A DNA stretch of 21,894 nt. Source: a virus. Of this stretch, positions 7,324 to 14,077 are shown piece by piece. The stretch is from positions 1 to 21,894 of IMG/VR virus record IMGVR_UViG_3300005607_000062, one strand, 5' to 3'. The translations under genes were made by a program, and so were the position numbers. Below the pieces are notes generated by a model. The model saw only the letters and a program-made list of their open reading frames with translations. It was not told the origin of the DNA and did no database searches. Position 1 is the stretch's first letter. The number at the start of each line of letters is the position of its first letter.

Positions 7324-8241
7324 TCAGCATCCCAGCCCGTTGTAGTAATCGGTCACCAGCGAGCGCATCGAATTCGCGCGAGCCGCACGTATGCGCTGCT
7401 GGTACATCTGCATCATCAACTGCGCGTCCTGCTTCCTCTGTCCGTAGAGGAAAGCAAGATAGGTCGCGTAGTATTGAACGGCGTCGGTGAAGGGCGAGGG
7501 AATTGCTTCCGGATCGCTGTCCGATCCAAGAGCCAGAGGGACGCAGATGCAGTCCCAATCCATGCCCAAAACCGAAGAAGGGATAGGCCAGAAATAGAGC
7601 GTTCCATTCTCTCCCTGGCCGTATTGCGACCACACCGAAGGGAAATTCGAGACAAGCGGCCACGAGCGGTATTTCGCGTTGAATAGGGTCCACGGACAAT
7701 AATTGAGGGGCGGCTTGATGTTGCCCCAATAGACCGCGACCTGCTTCAATGACAAAATACCCGAGACACCCGCGGTCTGCTGCACGAAGGCATTCGCGGT
7801 CGCGAAGCTGTAGACTTCCTGATTGGCGACGGTGAAATTCCCCGAGCCCAGCACGGCCGTCGCTCGAGCTCCAGACCCTCCTCCGCCGGAGAAAGTGATT
7901 CCGGGAGGCATGTTGTAGCCGGACCCGGCCGTGGTGACGATGACGCCGGCCACGCTCCCGCCCGATATCGTCGCGGTGCCTTGGGCGGTCACGCCGTTGA
8001 TCAAGGCGGGACCGGAGAAAGTTACCGTCGGCGCGGAGGTGTATCCCGTTCCCCCATTGGCGATCGTCACCGAAGCCACGCCGGCGCTGTTCGGGGGCAA
8101 GACGCGAATGCACTGCCCGTCTTCCGCAACGCGCTGGCGGGCCTGATTGATCCAGCCGGTGATCAGCGAGACGGGATAGAACGATCCTGCCGTGTCATGG
8201 ACGAGCTGCTGAACCTGGCTGATATAGCCGTTGAGCGCCAT
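7324..8241 (-). CDS. Head-tail adaptor with inserted glycine-rich repeat module
   Basis: A 305-residue protein. The ends fit a podovirus head-tail adaptor: the N-terminal helical part has MALNGYISQVQQLVHD and LITGWINQARQRVAEDG, and the C-terminal part has PEAIPSPFTDAVQYYATYLA followed by a helical tail with QDAQLMMQMYQQRIRAAR. Between them, at about residues 54-132, sits a Gly-rich insert with two beta-type repeats (GTGYTSAPTVTFSG and GSGYNMPPGITFSGGGGSG). The same repeats occur in the neighbouring 8384-9562 protein. I start at the ATG at 8239-8241 because AGGAG is at good distance. The stop of the 37-codon ORF lies directly before it. The adaptor would bind the portal ring and connect it to the tail hub. 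The insert is unexpected in a small adaptor and may decorate the neck. Confidence 0.78.
   Translation of the reverse strand: MALNGYISQVQQLVHDTAGSFYPVSLITGWINQARQRVAEDGQCIRVLPPNSAGVASVTIANGGTGYTSAPTVTFSGPALINGVTAQGTATISGGSVAGVIVTTAGSGYNMPPGITFSGGGGSGARATAVLGSGNFTVANQEVYSFATANAFVQQTAGVSGILSLKQVAVYWGNIKPPLNYCPWTLFNAKYRSWPLVSNFPSVWSQYGQGENGTLYFWPIPSSVLGMDWDCICVPLALGSDSDPEAIPSPFTDAVQYYATYLAFLYGQRKQDAQLMMQMYQQRIRAARANSMRSLVTDYYNGLGC
7855..8052 (-). repeat. Two Gly-Tyr-Ser-Ala-Pro repeat units in the adaptor gene
   Basis: Bases 8011-8052 encode GTGYTSAPTVTFSG and 7855-7926 encode GSGYNMPPGITFSG followed by GGGSGARATA. They match units in the adjacent virion gene, the closest being at 9236-9283 (GSGYTSAPTVTASAGG). 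The plus-strand DNA of the two best copies shares GTCGG, one or two changed bases, then GCGGAGGTGTA, so the similarity is visible at DNA level too. Confidence 0.8.
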
Positions 8242-8355
8242 TCATGCGCTCCTGCCTTTTCGCTCGTCAGCGCAGCGGCACAGAAGAATCACCGCAGCGT
8301 TGAGAATGTCAGCCTTGGCGGGAGAGCGGCGGAGCTGTTTCAGCCCCGCCACCAT
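8242..8355 (-). CDS. Small ORF of 37 codons between two virion genes
   Basis: Translation begins MVAGLKQLRRSPAKADILNA and continues with AVILLCRCADERKGRSA. The ATG is at 8353-8355 and the TGA at 8242-8244 abuts the ATG of the adaptor gene. The ribosome site is weak (GCTCTCGG just before the ATG), so translation may depend on ribosomes leaving the upstream gene. It is basic, with two close cysteines (CRC). It fills most of an otherwise empty 142-base gap in a block where gaps are usually under 20 bases, which favours a real gene. No family is recognised. The alternative is an untranslated spacer that happens to be open. Confidence 0.4.
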   Translation of the reverse strand: MVAGLKQLRRSPAKADILNAAVILLCRCADERKGRSA

Positions 8356-8383
8356 CCGAGAGCACGAAGCACAGGAGTGCCGA

Positions 8384-9562
8384 TCATGCATCGGCCGGCA
8401 TGAGGTAGACGGTATCGGTAACGCCGCCCACTGTCGCGGTGGCCTGCGCCGCCGTCGTGGTCGGGAGAGCGTTGCCGGCGGGAATGACCGACAAGAACGG
8501 AACCAACTGAAAGCCGATGCCGCTGTCTTCGATGATCGAGCCCGCGGTCTGGATGCCGCCGCCCGCGGTGGTCGTTCCCGCGATGCGCGCCTGCCGCACC
8601 TGAGTAATGCCTTTCTCGACGGCGGGCTGCGTATGCACAGCGCTAGCCGCGCTGACGCCGCCCACCGACTGCAACTGGAAGGGCTGCGCGTTACCGTAGC
8701 TCGAGCCCGCGGTGACCACGGTGAAGCCCGTCACCGCGAAGTTCATCAGAGCCGTGGCTGCGGCCGAGGACCCGCCACCACCCGAGAAGCTGAGCGTGGG
8801 AACCGAGGTCTGCGGCGTTCCGGGATCCGTGCAGACCACCGCGGCGATGGTATTGGCGCCCGTCAGAGTCAAGGTGGTGCCAAGCGTGCCCTGCCCGACC
8901 GGTGTTCCGATGGGAACGCCGGGGAAGTTCGAGACCGCCGCGCCGCACGGCGTGATGGCCGTGGTGGTGTTGGGATTGAAGACCGGATTGTTCGGGTCGC
9001 GCGGATCGGCGACGAACCAGATCTGCGGCGCCGACACGTAGCCCGCGCCCTGATTGGTGATGGTGATGCCATTGACGGCGCCGCCCGAGATCGTCGCTAC
9101 CGCCGTAGCCTGAATTCCGCCGGCCGGCGGCGGGGCGATGATGCAGATCGGCGGATAGGTGTAGTTCGCTCCCGCCTGGCTCGGAACGGTCGCGGTCGTG
9201 TTGACGAGACCGCCGACGATCGCCCGCCACAACGATCCGCCGGCCGAGGCGGTCACGGTCGGAGCGGAGGTGTACCCGGAGCCCGCGTTCGTCACGACCG
9301 CGCCCGCGGCGCAGCCCGAGAGATTGGCGAGACGGAAATTCGCGCCGTCCGACGACACCGGCTGGGCGCAGTTGCCGTTCATCTGCGCGACGTTGCGCCA
9401 CAGCCCCGAGACGGGATCGAGGAACTGAAGGTAGGTGTAGGGGCCGGGGACGATGAACCACGATCCCGCAGGAATGAGCGCCGTCTGACCCGCGGTCAAC
9501 GTGATCTCGTTGGAGGTCAGCGCCTTCAGGCTGAGCGGGATGTTGATGCCGCCAATGGACAT
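8384..9562 (-). CDS. Virion decoration / head-fibre-like protein with GxGYxSAP repeats
   Basis: A 392-residue protein directly after the capsid gene. The N-terminal about 75 residues (MSIGGINIPLSLKALTSNEI, then PAGSWFIVPGPYTYLQFLDP) look like a small beta domain. The rest carries several degenerate beta repeats: AGSGYTSAPTVTASAGG (about 93-109), NQGAGYVSAPQIWF (about 160-173), PQTSVPTLSFSGGGGSS (about 250-266) and a weaker copy with TAGSSYGNAQPFQL. Such repeats occur in surface-exposed phage proteins. The C-terminal part (about 290-392) is less repetitive and ends VTDTVYLMPADA. The start follows GGAGGGG by 6 bases. It could be a capsid fibre or a decoration protein. It lacks catalytic motifs. 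Confidence 0.7.
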   Translation of the reverse strand: MSIGGINIPLSLKALTSNEITLTAGQTALIPAGSWFIVPGPYTYLQFLDPVSGLWRNVAQMNGNCAQPVSSDGANFRLANLSGCAAGAVVTNAGSGYTSAPTVTASAGGSLWRAIVGGLVNTTATVPSQAGANYTYPPICIIAPPPAGGIQATAVATISGGAVNGITITNQGAGYVSAPQIWFVADPRDPNNPVFNPNTTTAITPCGAAVSNFPGVPIGTPVGQGTLGTTLTLTGANTIAAVVCTDPGTPQTSVPTLSFSGGGGSSAAATALMNFAVTGFTVVTAGSSYGNAQPFQLQSVGGVSAASAVHTQPAVEKGITQVRQARIAGTTTAGGGIQTAGSIIEDSGIGFQLVPFLSVIPAGNALPTTTAAQATATVGGVTDTVYLMPADA

Positions 9563-9574
9563 GATAGCCCCTCC

Positions 9575-10597
9575 TTAGAAGGCGCCGCCGGTGATGCCGG
9601 TCACCTGCATCGACGAAACCGGCTTCGAGCACACGAAGTCGAAAGCGACGATCAGGACGCCGACGTTGGCGATCTGCATGTTGGGGATGGCGCTATAGAA
9701 GCCGGAGAAGACGAACGGCGCGTCCTCCGACAAGTACATCGCCATGTAGCGGGTATTGACCAGGATTTGCGTCCCCTTCGGACAGAAGGGGTCGGGATAG
9801 ATCATGGTGTTGCCGATCGACAGCCCGCGGAAGCCGGCATTCACCACGTCGTTCTGGCCGAATTTCGTGCCGGGGTTGGTGTTATACTGCTCGGCCGACA
9901 TGTAATCGGTGAGCAGCGTCGCCCAGTCCGAGAAGGACATGAGGATGAGGTCGGGCGTCTCACCCCCCGCCAAGAGACTCGCCTGCGCCAGCTTCACCGC
10001 CTGCGCCGAGCGGGTGAGAACCGCGCCCGCGGAAGTGATGAGATTCGATTGCCAGACCGGAGTAGCCTGACGGTTGATCCCGCCATAGGTCGGGGCGTTG
10101 GTGCCGTTGTCGAAGGCGTTCAGGAAGCTGTCGGGCTTCAGAGAATTGGCGGTGTTGAGGGTGTAGAGATCCGACGCCAACTGCTGCAACGCTACGGTCT
10201 TGGCATCGGTCAGACGCGCCTTGCACAGATTGATGATCGTCTCCGACGACTGAATCACCGCCTCCATTCCGAGGAAGGGGATCGGCACCACGCCGAGGGA
10301 GAGATTGAACTGCGCGTTCTGGATCGCCGTCTGCACCTGAGGCTGCGGGAAGCCCCCGTCGTAGCCCGCATAGGAGAAGCTGACGAAGCTGTTGCCCTGG
10401 ACGGGAATGGTCACCTGAGAGACGCCGCCCTTCGCCCGCTGCGCATTTCTCAGCAGGAAGGACAACGCCGGATTCGCCTTGTAGAGCTGGACGATCAGGT
10501 TCGGCACGAAGGCCCGGCGGACGATGCTCGTCAACTCGTTGAAGATCGGTCCCGACGCAGGGACGATACCCTGACCGGCAATGGGCGTGACTGCCAT
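9575..10597 (-). CDS. Major capsid protein
   Basis: A 340-residue protein beginning MAVTPIAGQGIVPASGPIFN. It has TSIVRRAFVPNLIVQLYKAN near the N-terminus and GGVSQVTIPVQGNSFVSFSY at about 77-96, a pattern like the E-loop and P-domain region of HK97-fold capsid proteins. The helical middle with TDAKTVALQQLASDLYTLNT and the segment GETPDLILMSFSDWATLLTD fit the same fold. It ends with FVCSKPVSSMQVTGITGG. The position directly after a scaffold-like protein, the length, and the strong AAAGGAG ribosome site (high expression) support the call. No N-terminal prohead protease domain is seen and no protease gene is nearby, so maturation may use the separate scaffold without cleavage. The exact capsid family is not resolved. 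Confidence 0.85.
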   Translation of the reverse strand: MAVTPIAGQGIVPASGPIFNELTSIVRRAFVPNLIVQLYKANPALSFLLRNAQRAKGGVSQVTIPVQGNSFVSFSYAGYDGGFPQPQVQTAIQNAQFNLSLGVVPIPFLGMEAVIQSSETIINLCKARLTDAKTVALQQLASDLYTLNTANSLKPDSFLNAFDNGTNAPTYGGINRQATPVWQSNLITSAGAVLTRSAQAVKLAQASLLAGGETPDLILMSFSDWATLLTDYMSAEQYNTNPGTKFGQNDVVNAGFRGLSIGNTMIYPDPFCPKGTQILVNTRYMAMYLSEDAPFVFSGFYSAIPNMQIANVGVLIVAFDFVCSKPVSSMQVTGITGGAF

Positions 10598-10600
10598 GGA

Positions 10601-11155
10601 TCAGACTCCTTTCACCGGCAAAGAGCGGGATTCGCCGATGATCTTCGGGACTTGACGCTCGAACCATGCGTCGGGATCGTTGACCATCGCAGCCAAGTCC
10701 TCCTGCGCCTCCTTCCCGTCAGCGGAGAAGAAGTTCCAGGATCCGCCGAGATTCGATTGACCTGCCGGTTCGGGCTTGGTGGTGCCGACGACGTAGCCCG
10801 CGGCGATTTCGGGATCGGAGATTTTCTTTTCCTCCATCACCTTGCGCACCCGGTCCATGCCCTCGTCGGTCAAGCCGAACTGCTCGCGCACCTGGGACAA
10901 GGCACGCTCGCGCGCGTAATCGGTCGACGCCTTGCCGAAAAGTTCCTTGATCTCGCCGATCGACTTCTCGATCTTGTCCATCCGCTCGTTCTGCGGCTTC
11001 AGGAGATCGAGTTCGGGAATGCGGGCCTGGGGGTACTTCTTCTTGATGAGCTCCTTGAAGCTCACGCCCACGGATTCGTCGGTGTAGAGATCGTTCAACA
11101 GCGCGCGCAGGCGCTGATTGGCAACGAACTCCTCATCGGAGATCTCGCGCGGCAT
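10601..11155 (-). CDS. Scaffolding protein candidate
   Basis: A 184-residue charged, helical protein immediately before the capsid gene. It begins MPREISDEEFVANQRLRALL and has a strongly helical middle with NERMDKIEKSIGEIKELFGK, which suggests coiled coil, then ERALSQVREQFGLTDEGMDR. A C-terminal part with WNFFSADGKEAQEDLAAMVN and a basic end (SRSLPVKGV) could bind the capsid, as scaffold tails do. Its ATG overlaps the stop of the 55-residue gene upstream (TGATG arrangement), so it is probably coupled. Position, acidic helical composition and a basic C-terminus are typical of phage scaffolds, but the sequence itself does not name the family. Confidence 0.72.
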   Translation of the reverse strand: MPREISDEEFVANQRLRALLNDLYTDESVGVSFKELIKKKYPQARIPELDLLKPQNERMDKIEKSIGEIKELFGKASTDYARERALSQVREQFGLTDEGMDRVRKVMEEKKISDPEIAAGYVVGTTKPEPAGQSNLGGSWNFFSADGKEAQEDLAAMVNDPDAWFERQVPKIIGESRSLPVKGV

Positions 11156-11322
11156 CAGCTACGACCTCCGACGTGCTTGATGCCCATGCCGATATCCATT
11201 TTCTTCGGCTCGGTCGAACGGCGAGAGCCGATCTCGGCATGGTCGAGGTCAACCCGCTTGATCTGCGGGTCGCTGTCCTTGACCTGATCGTAGGCGGGGC
11301 CGGGAAAGCGGGGATTGGGCAT
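11155..11322 (-). CDS. Small head-region protein, 55 aa
   Basis: This gene was read directly from the bases. ATG at 11320-11322, TGA at 11155-11157. Translation begins MPNPRFPGPAYDQVKDSDPQ, continues with the segment IKRVDLDHAEIGSRRSTEPK, and ends GIKHVGGRS. A good ribosome site (GAGGA) lies 4-5 bases before the ATG. The gene fits exactly between the previous stop (8-base gap) and the scaffold ATG, which overlaps its stop. Both contacts are typical of real operon members. The protein is hydrophilic with a conserved-looking PRFPGPAYDQVKD opening. No family is recognised. A minor capsid or scaffold-associated role is only a guess from position. Confidence 0.75.
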   Translation of the reverse strand: MPNPRFPGPAYDQVKDSDPQIKRVDLDHAEIGSRRSTEPKKMDIGMGIKHVGGRS

Positions 11323-11330
11323 GATGTCCT

Positions 11331-11681
11331 CTATGCGGCGGCTCTGCCGCCCTGGGATGCGAGCGCGCGCATCAGAAACTCCATGGGCGCGTTCTGGCGT
11401 TGCTCGTTTTGGAGATTGTTCACGGCGGTCTGCTGAATGCCCGGCTGCGCCTCAGAAGCCGGCGCCACCTTGGCAAGCTTCTGGACGCAATCCAGAACCG
11501 CCTTGTGGCTCTCACTGCCAACGGGAAGCGACGGCAGCGCTTTCTGAAGCGTCTCGATAGCGAGGCGAACCTGCGCCATCGCCTGAGCGCCGTTGCCGGG
11601 CTGGGCAAGCTTCTGCCCCATCGGCGCCGCACCCATCGGCGGGGTGCCGGTCATCTGGGGCGGCATGCCGGGAAGCGGCAT
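11331..11681 (-). CDS. Small head-region hypothetical protein, 116 aa
   Basis: Translation begins MPLPGMPPQMTGTPPMGAAP, a Pro/Met/Gly-rich low-complexity stretch of about 30 residues. A helical part with QVRLAIETLQKALPSLPVGS and SHKAVLDCVQKLAKVAPASE follows, then a Gln/Asn-rich end (NNLQNEQRQNAPMEFLMRAL). The helical part resembles small proteins often encoded between portal and scaffold genes in podoviruses, with no known function. GAGG lies at usable distance before the ATG. The gene follows the region with the long inverted repeat (11704-11802), so its expression may be affected by that structure. Confidence 0.7.
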   Translation of the reverse strand: MPLPGMPPQMTGTPPMGAAPMGQKLAQPGNGAQAMAQVRLAIETLQKALPSLPVGSESHKAVLDCVQKLAKVAPASEAQPGIQQTAVNNLQNEQRQNAPMEFLMRALASQGGRAAA

Positions 11682-11703
11682 GTTCGCCTCGAAAGGCGGC
11701 GGA

Positions 11704-11802
11704 GAAGTAGGGAAGCGTCAGGGGGCGGGGATGGTCAGGACGGGAGGAACTGACGATCGGCCCAGGAAGGAGAGGAGCCGCCCCCTGACGGCTCCTTACT
11801 TC
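11704..11802. repeat. Long inverted repeat, possible structured RNA between portal and head genes
   Basis: CGTCAGGGGGCGG (11716-11728) pairs perfectly with 11778-11790. After a two-base mismatch the pairing continues outward for ten positions (11704-11713 with 11793-11802), one of them G-T. Between the arms, on the minus strand, GTCAG and CTGAC can form a second small hairpin. No T-run follows on either strand, so this is not a simple terminator. The right arm covers the last codons and stop of the 12-codon ORF at 11796-11834, so a translating ribosome would open the stem. No protein-coding frame with a good start fills this gap, which supports a role as RNA. The role is unknown. Confidence 0.65.
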
Positions 11803-11834
11803 TTGCGCCGCGAGCGACGATGACGACGAGCCAT
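11796..11834 (-). CDS. Arginine-rich 12-codon mini-ORF
   Basis: The ORF encodes MARRHRRSRRKK, then TAA. It has one of the best ribosome sites in the window (AAAAGGAG, nine bases before the ATG at 11832-11834). Seven of the twelve residues are Arg, two are Lys and one is His, and the Arg codons are CGT, CGC and CGG. It stands alone 63 bases after the portal stop, and its 3' end forms one arm of the long inverted repeat. It could be a tiny nucleic-acid-binding virion peptide (compare the small basic J protein of microviruses, which is longer) or a leader peptide whose translation controls the downstream hairpin. The sequence supports translation but not the role. Confidence 0.55.
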   Translation of the reverse strand: MARRHRRSRRKK

Positions 11835-11897
11835 GTCTTTCACTCCTTTTGACCCGCGGGTCTCAAGTCGATACGCGGGCCGAGGTGGCGCCGACCA

Positions 11898-13583
11898 TCA
11901 GCGCCGATGAGAGCCTTGCTTGGTCAGAAGCTCTGGATGCTGGCGTATCAGCGCCTCTTGAGCTTCCTGGCGTTGCTCGGCTGCCGCCACCAGATTATCC
12001 TCATGCTGCGGATGGGTCAAGCGCAACAAATCGATGGGCGAGATCGCGTGATTCGCCGCCAGAGCGAAGGCCAGTCGTCTCTCGTCCTCGCTGAACGCCG
12101 GCGAGGCCGAATGGCTGTCCACCTCCACGTGGAAATCGTCGGGCAATTGCGATAGCAGGAATTCCCCGTCTTTACCCATGAGCCTCGACATTAGGCCGGA
12201 TGATTTGGTCTTGTATCTGTATGCAGTGGCGTCCTGCGCCTGCATCAATCTCAGGAAGAGATCGCCGCAATCCTCGAGCTGACGCTCGACAATGAGCGCT
12301 CTGTCCCGGATGCGGGGGCTGCCCGTTCTCAGCAACGTATCGGCATGCACGCCGGCTCTTACCCCAGGCTCTCCCTGCCCCTGCATGATCGGCGGGGTGC
12401 CCGTCACGTCGTCGAATTGATTCCCGAGCTCGTGAAGGTCCACCCAGATGTTGTCGGGCATCGGTGGAGCTATGGGCTGGGCCTTCGCATTCGGATTTTC
12501 CTCGGCGATGAAGCCGCCTGGGATGTTTTGCGCCGCCCAGACTTCATCATTGATGCCGCTCGTTCCGGAAAACATCGTCGGAGGGTTTTCCTGCAATCGC
12601 ATCATCCTCTCGATGCCGTAGCAGCGCTTCTTGATCTGATCCTGAAGCATGAAGATGTCTGCAATTTCTGACCTTCCCCAGAAATATCCCTCCGTCTCGT
12701 TCGGGCAGACCTTCACGAAAGGATGATGCTCCTTGATGTTGCAAAGATTCACGTGCTGCATGTCGCCAAGAACGGGCGTCGTGCCGATGAGCTGAATCGT
12801 GGTGTAGTCCTGCCGGTCGTCATCGATCACCCAAAGCTCGTCGAATCTCAGAAGTCCCGCCATCACCTGAGCCGACAATTGCGGCGCAGGGCCTTCCATC
12901 CAGCGGACGATTCCCCCAGCGGGGTTGTTGGTGGCCTGCAATGAGACGGGATTGGTGCCGCCAATCACCAACTGCTTGAAGTAATCGTCCTTCTCAGATG
13001 TCTCGTCGCCCTGCTTTTCTTGACCGTGAATCTCCCGCAGGATTTCCTCGCGGCGTGGATTTCCGACCAACAGGCGATCGACGGCGGTAGGCGTCAAAAA
13101 CGTCGTATGAACGAACGCCTCCTGATGATCTAGGCTCGGCAGGTCTTCCCGATAGACGGCAAATCCCGCGGCGGGGATGGTGAAGGTGTCGACGCCATTC
13201 CGCCCCCAAAGCTGCTTGACGATCCGACAGCCATCGATAAGGCCCCATTTGACCGCTTGCCCAAAGGCCAGGTCCGCGCCGCGCCGATGGAAGTCCTTCG
13301 ACAGCACCGACGCCGCAGCTTCGCCCATGCGCTTCGCGTCGTCGCTATGCGTCTTGTCATAGTCGATGGCGAATCGGACATCCACCGGACTGTAGAGATA
13401 GGAAGCGAGGCGATCGACGTGGCCCTTGATCTTGTTGTAAGGGCTGGGCTGATCGTCATCGGCTCCGGTGAAATAGTACTGGCGCCAGCTCTGATACTGC
13501 GAAATGCGCTGCTTGCGCGACGCCTCGCATTCGTCGATGAGCTCGCGCGCCCAATTGCCGATGTCTCGCTGCGGAACCTTCAC
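11898..13583 (-). CDS. Portal protein
   Basis: A 561-residue protein with the make-up of a podovirus portal (head-tail connector). It begins MKVPQRDIGNWARELIDECE and carries SRKQRISQYQSWRQYYFTGA early, then NKIKGHVDRLASYLYSP, an opening shared by many P22-like and related portals. The middle has DELWVIDDDRQDYTTIQLIG and KEHHPFVKVCPNETEGYFWG, followed by EIADIFMLQDQIKKRCYGIE. Near the C-terminus are QFDDVTGTPPIMQGQGEPGV and a helical region with LIVERQLEDCGDLFLRLMQA. The first possible start is a GTG at 13581-13583, since TAG lies three codons upstream in frame. No clear ribosome site precedes it, so coupling to the zinc-ribbon gene 25 bases upstream is likely. The portal forms the DNA channel and contacts the terminase. 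Confidence 0.85.
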   Translation of the reverse strand: MKVPQRDIGNWARELIDECEASRKQRISQYQSWRQYYFTGADDDQPSPYNKIKGHVDRLASYLYSPVDVRFAIDYDKTHSDDAKRMGEAAASVLSKDFHRRGADLAFGQAVKWGLIDGCRIVKQLWGRNGVDTFTIPAAGFAVYREDLPSLDHQEAFVHTTFLTPTAVDRLLVGNPRREEILREIHGQEKQGDETSEKDDYFKQLVIGGTNPVSLQATNNPAGGIVRWMEGPAPQLSAQVMAGLLRFDELWVIDDDRQDYTTIQLIGTTPVLGDMQHVNLCNIKEHHPFVKVCPNETEGYFWGRSEIADIFMLQDQIKKRCYGIERMMRLQENPPTMFSGTSGINDEVWAAQNIPGGFIAEENPNAKAQPIAPPMPDNIWVDLHELGNQFDDVTGTPPIMQGQGEPGVRAGVHADTLLRTGSPRIRDRALIVERQLEDCGDLFLRLMQAQDATAYRYKTKSSGLMSRLMGKDGEFLLSQLPDDFHVEVDSHSASPAFSEDERRLAFALAANHAISPIDLLRLTHPQHEDNLVAAAEQRQEAQEALIRQHPELLTKQGSHRR

Positions 13584-13608
13584 CCACTGCTATGCTCTCG
13601 ATCTGCGC

Positions 13609-14073
13609 TCATCGCTTAAGACTCTGTTTGATCGCTGCCTGAGCCATCGCCATGGGATCGGCGATGCCCGATGCTCTCGTCTGCGCCGTAGCGGCCTGCG
13701 CCATCTGAATCACCTGTCCCGCCGGCATGCCCAATCCCCCGCCGTGCCAGGATTGAGCCATCTTCTGTTGCGCGGGTGTGAGTTTCGGCGCGGAGGTTTC
13801 GCCCTGGGCCAATCCTTGAACATCCCCTCCCGCGCTCCCTCGCAAATCGGTCAAGCCATATTGCTCTGATGCAATCCGCTCGACTTCCTTCAAGGCCGTC
13901 GATCGCACGGTCGTCATGGACGGGGCCTTGGACCTCGCGAAATCGAAAAGGCTCTTGTCCTCGATCTCGGCAGAGCAATTAGGACAGTCGGGTATCTCGA
14001 CCTCCGCAGTGCTGGCGGGGAGCTTGAAGGTCTGTCCGCAGTCGGGACAGCGGAGAATCATCATCACGGGCAT
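13609..14073 (-). CDS. Zinc-ribbon protein between terminase and portal genes
   Basis: A 154-residue protein. The N-terminus has a zinc ribbon with Cys at 9, 12, 30 and 33 (CPDC and CPNC), similar to FmdB-type ribbons. The rest is Ala/Gln/Met-rich and flexible, with LKEVERIASEQYGLTDLRG and a C-terminal helix AMAQAAIKQSLKR. It starts 4 bases after the terminase stop (ATG at 14071-14073, preceded by GGTGAG) and ends 25 bases before the portal GTG. The position suggests a packaging or portal-assembly accessory factor, but no known packaging domain is recognised. In-frame ATGs at residues 4 and 5 are possible alternative starts and would not affect the ribbon. Confidence 0.7.
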   Translation of the reverse strand: MPVMMILRCPDCGQTFKLPASTAEVEIPDCPNCSAEIEDKSLFDFARSKAPSMTTVRSTALKEVERIASEQYGLTDLRGSAGGDVQGLAQGETSAPKLTPAQQKMAQSWHGGGLGMPAGQVIQMAQAATAQTRASGIADPMAMAQAAIKQSLKR

Positions 14074-14077
14074 GGTC

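Noticed and set aside
8231-11287. Plus-strand ORF of 1018 codons
   Set aside because: Arg/Gly/His-rich shadow lying over capsid, adaptor-neighbour and scaffold genes that have real motifs and ribosome sites on the minus strand.
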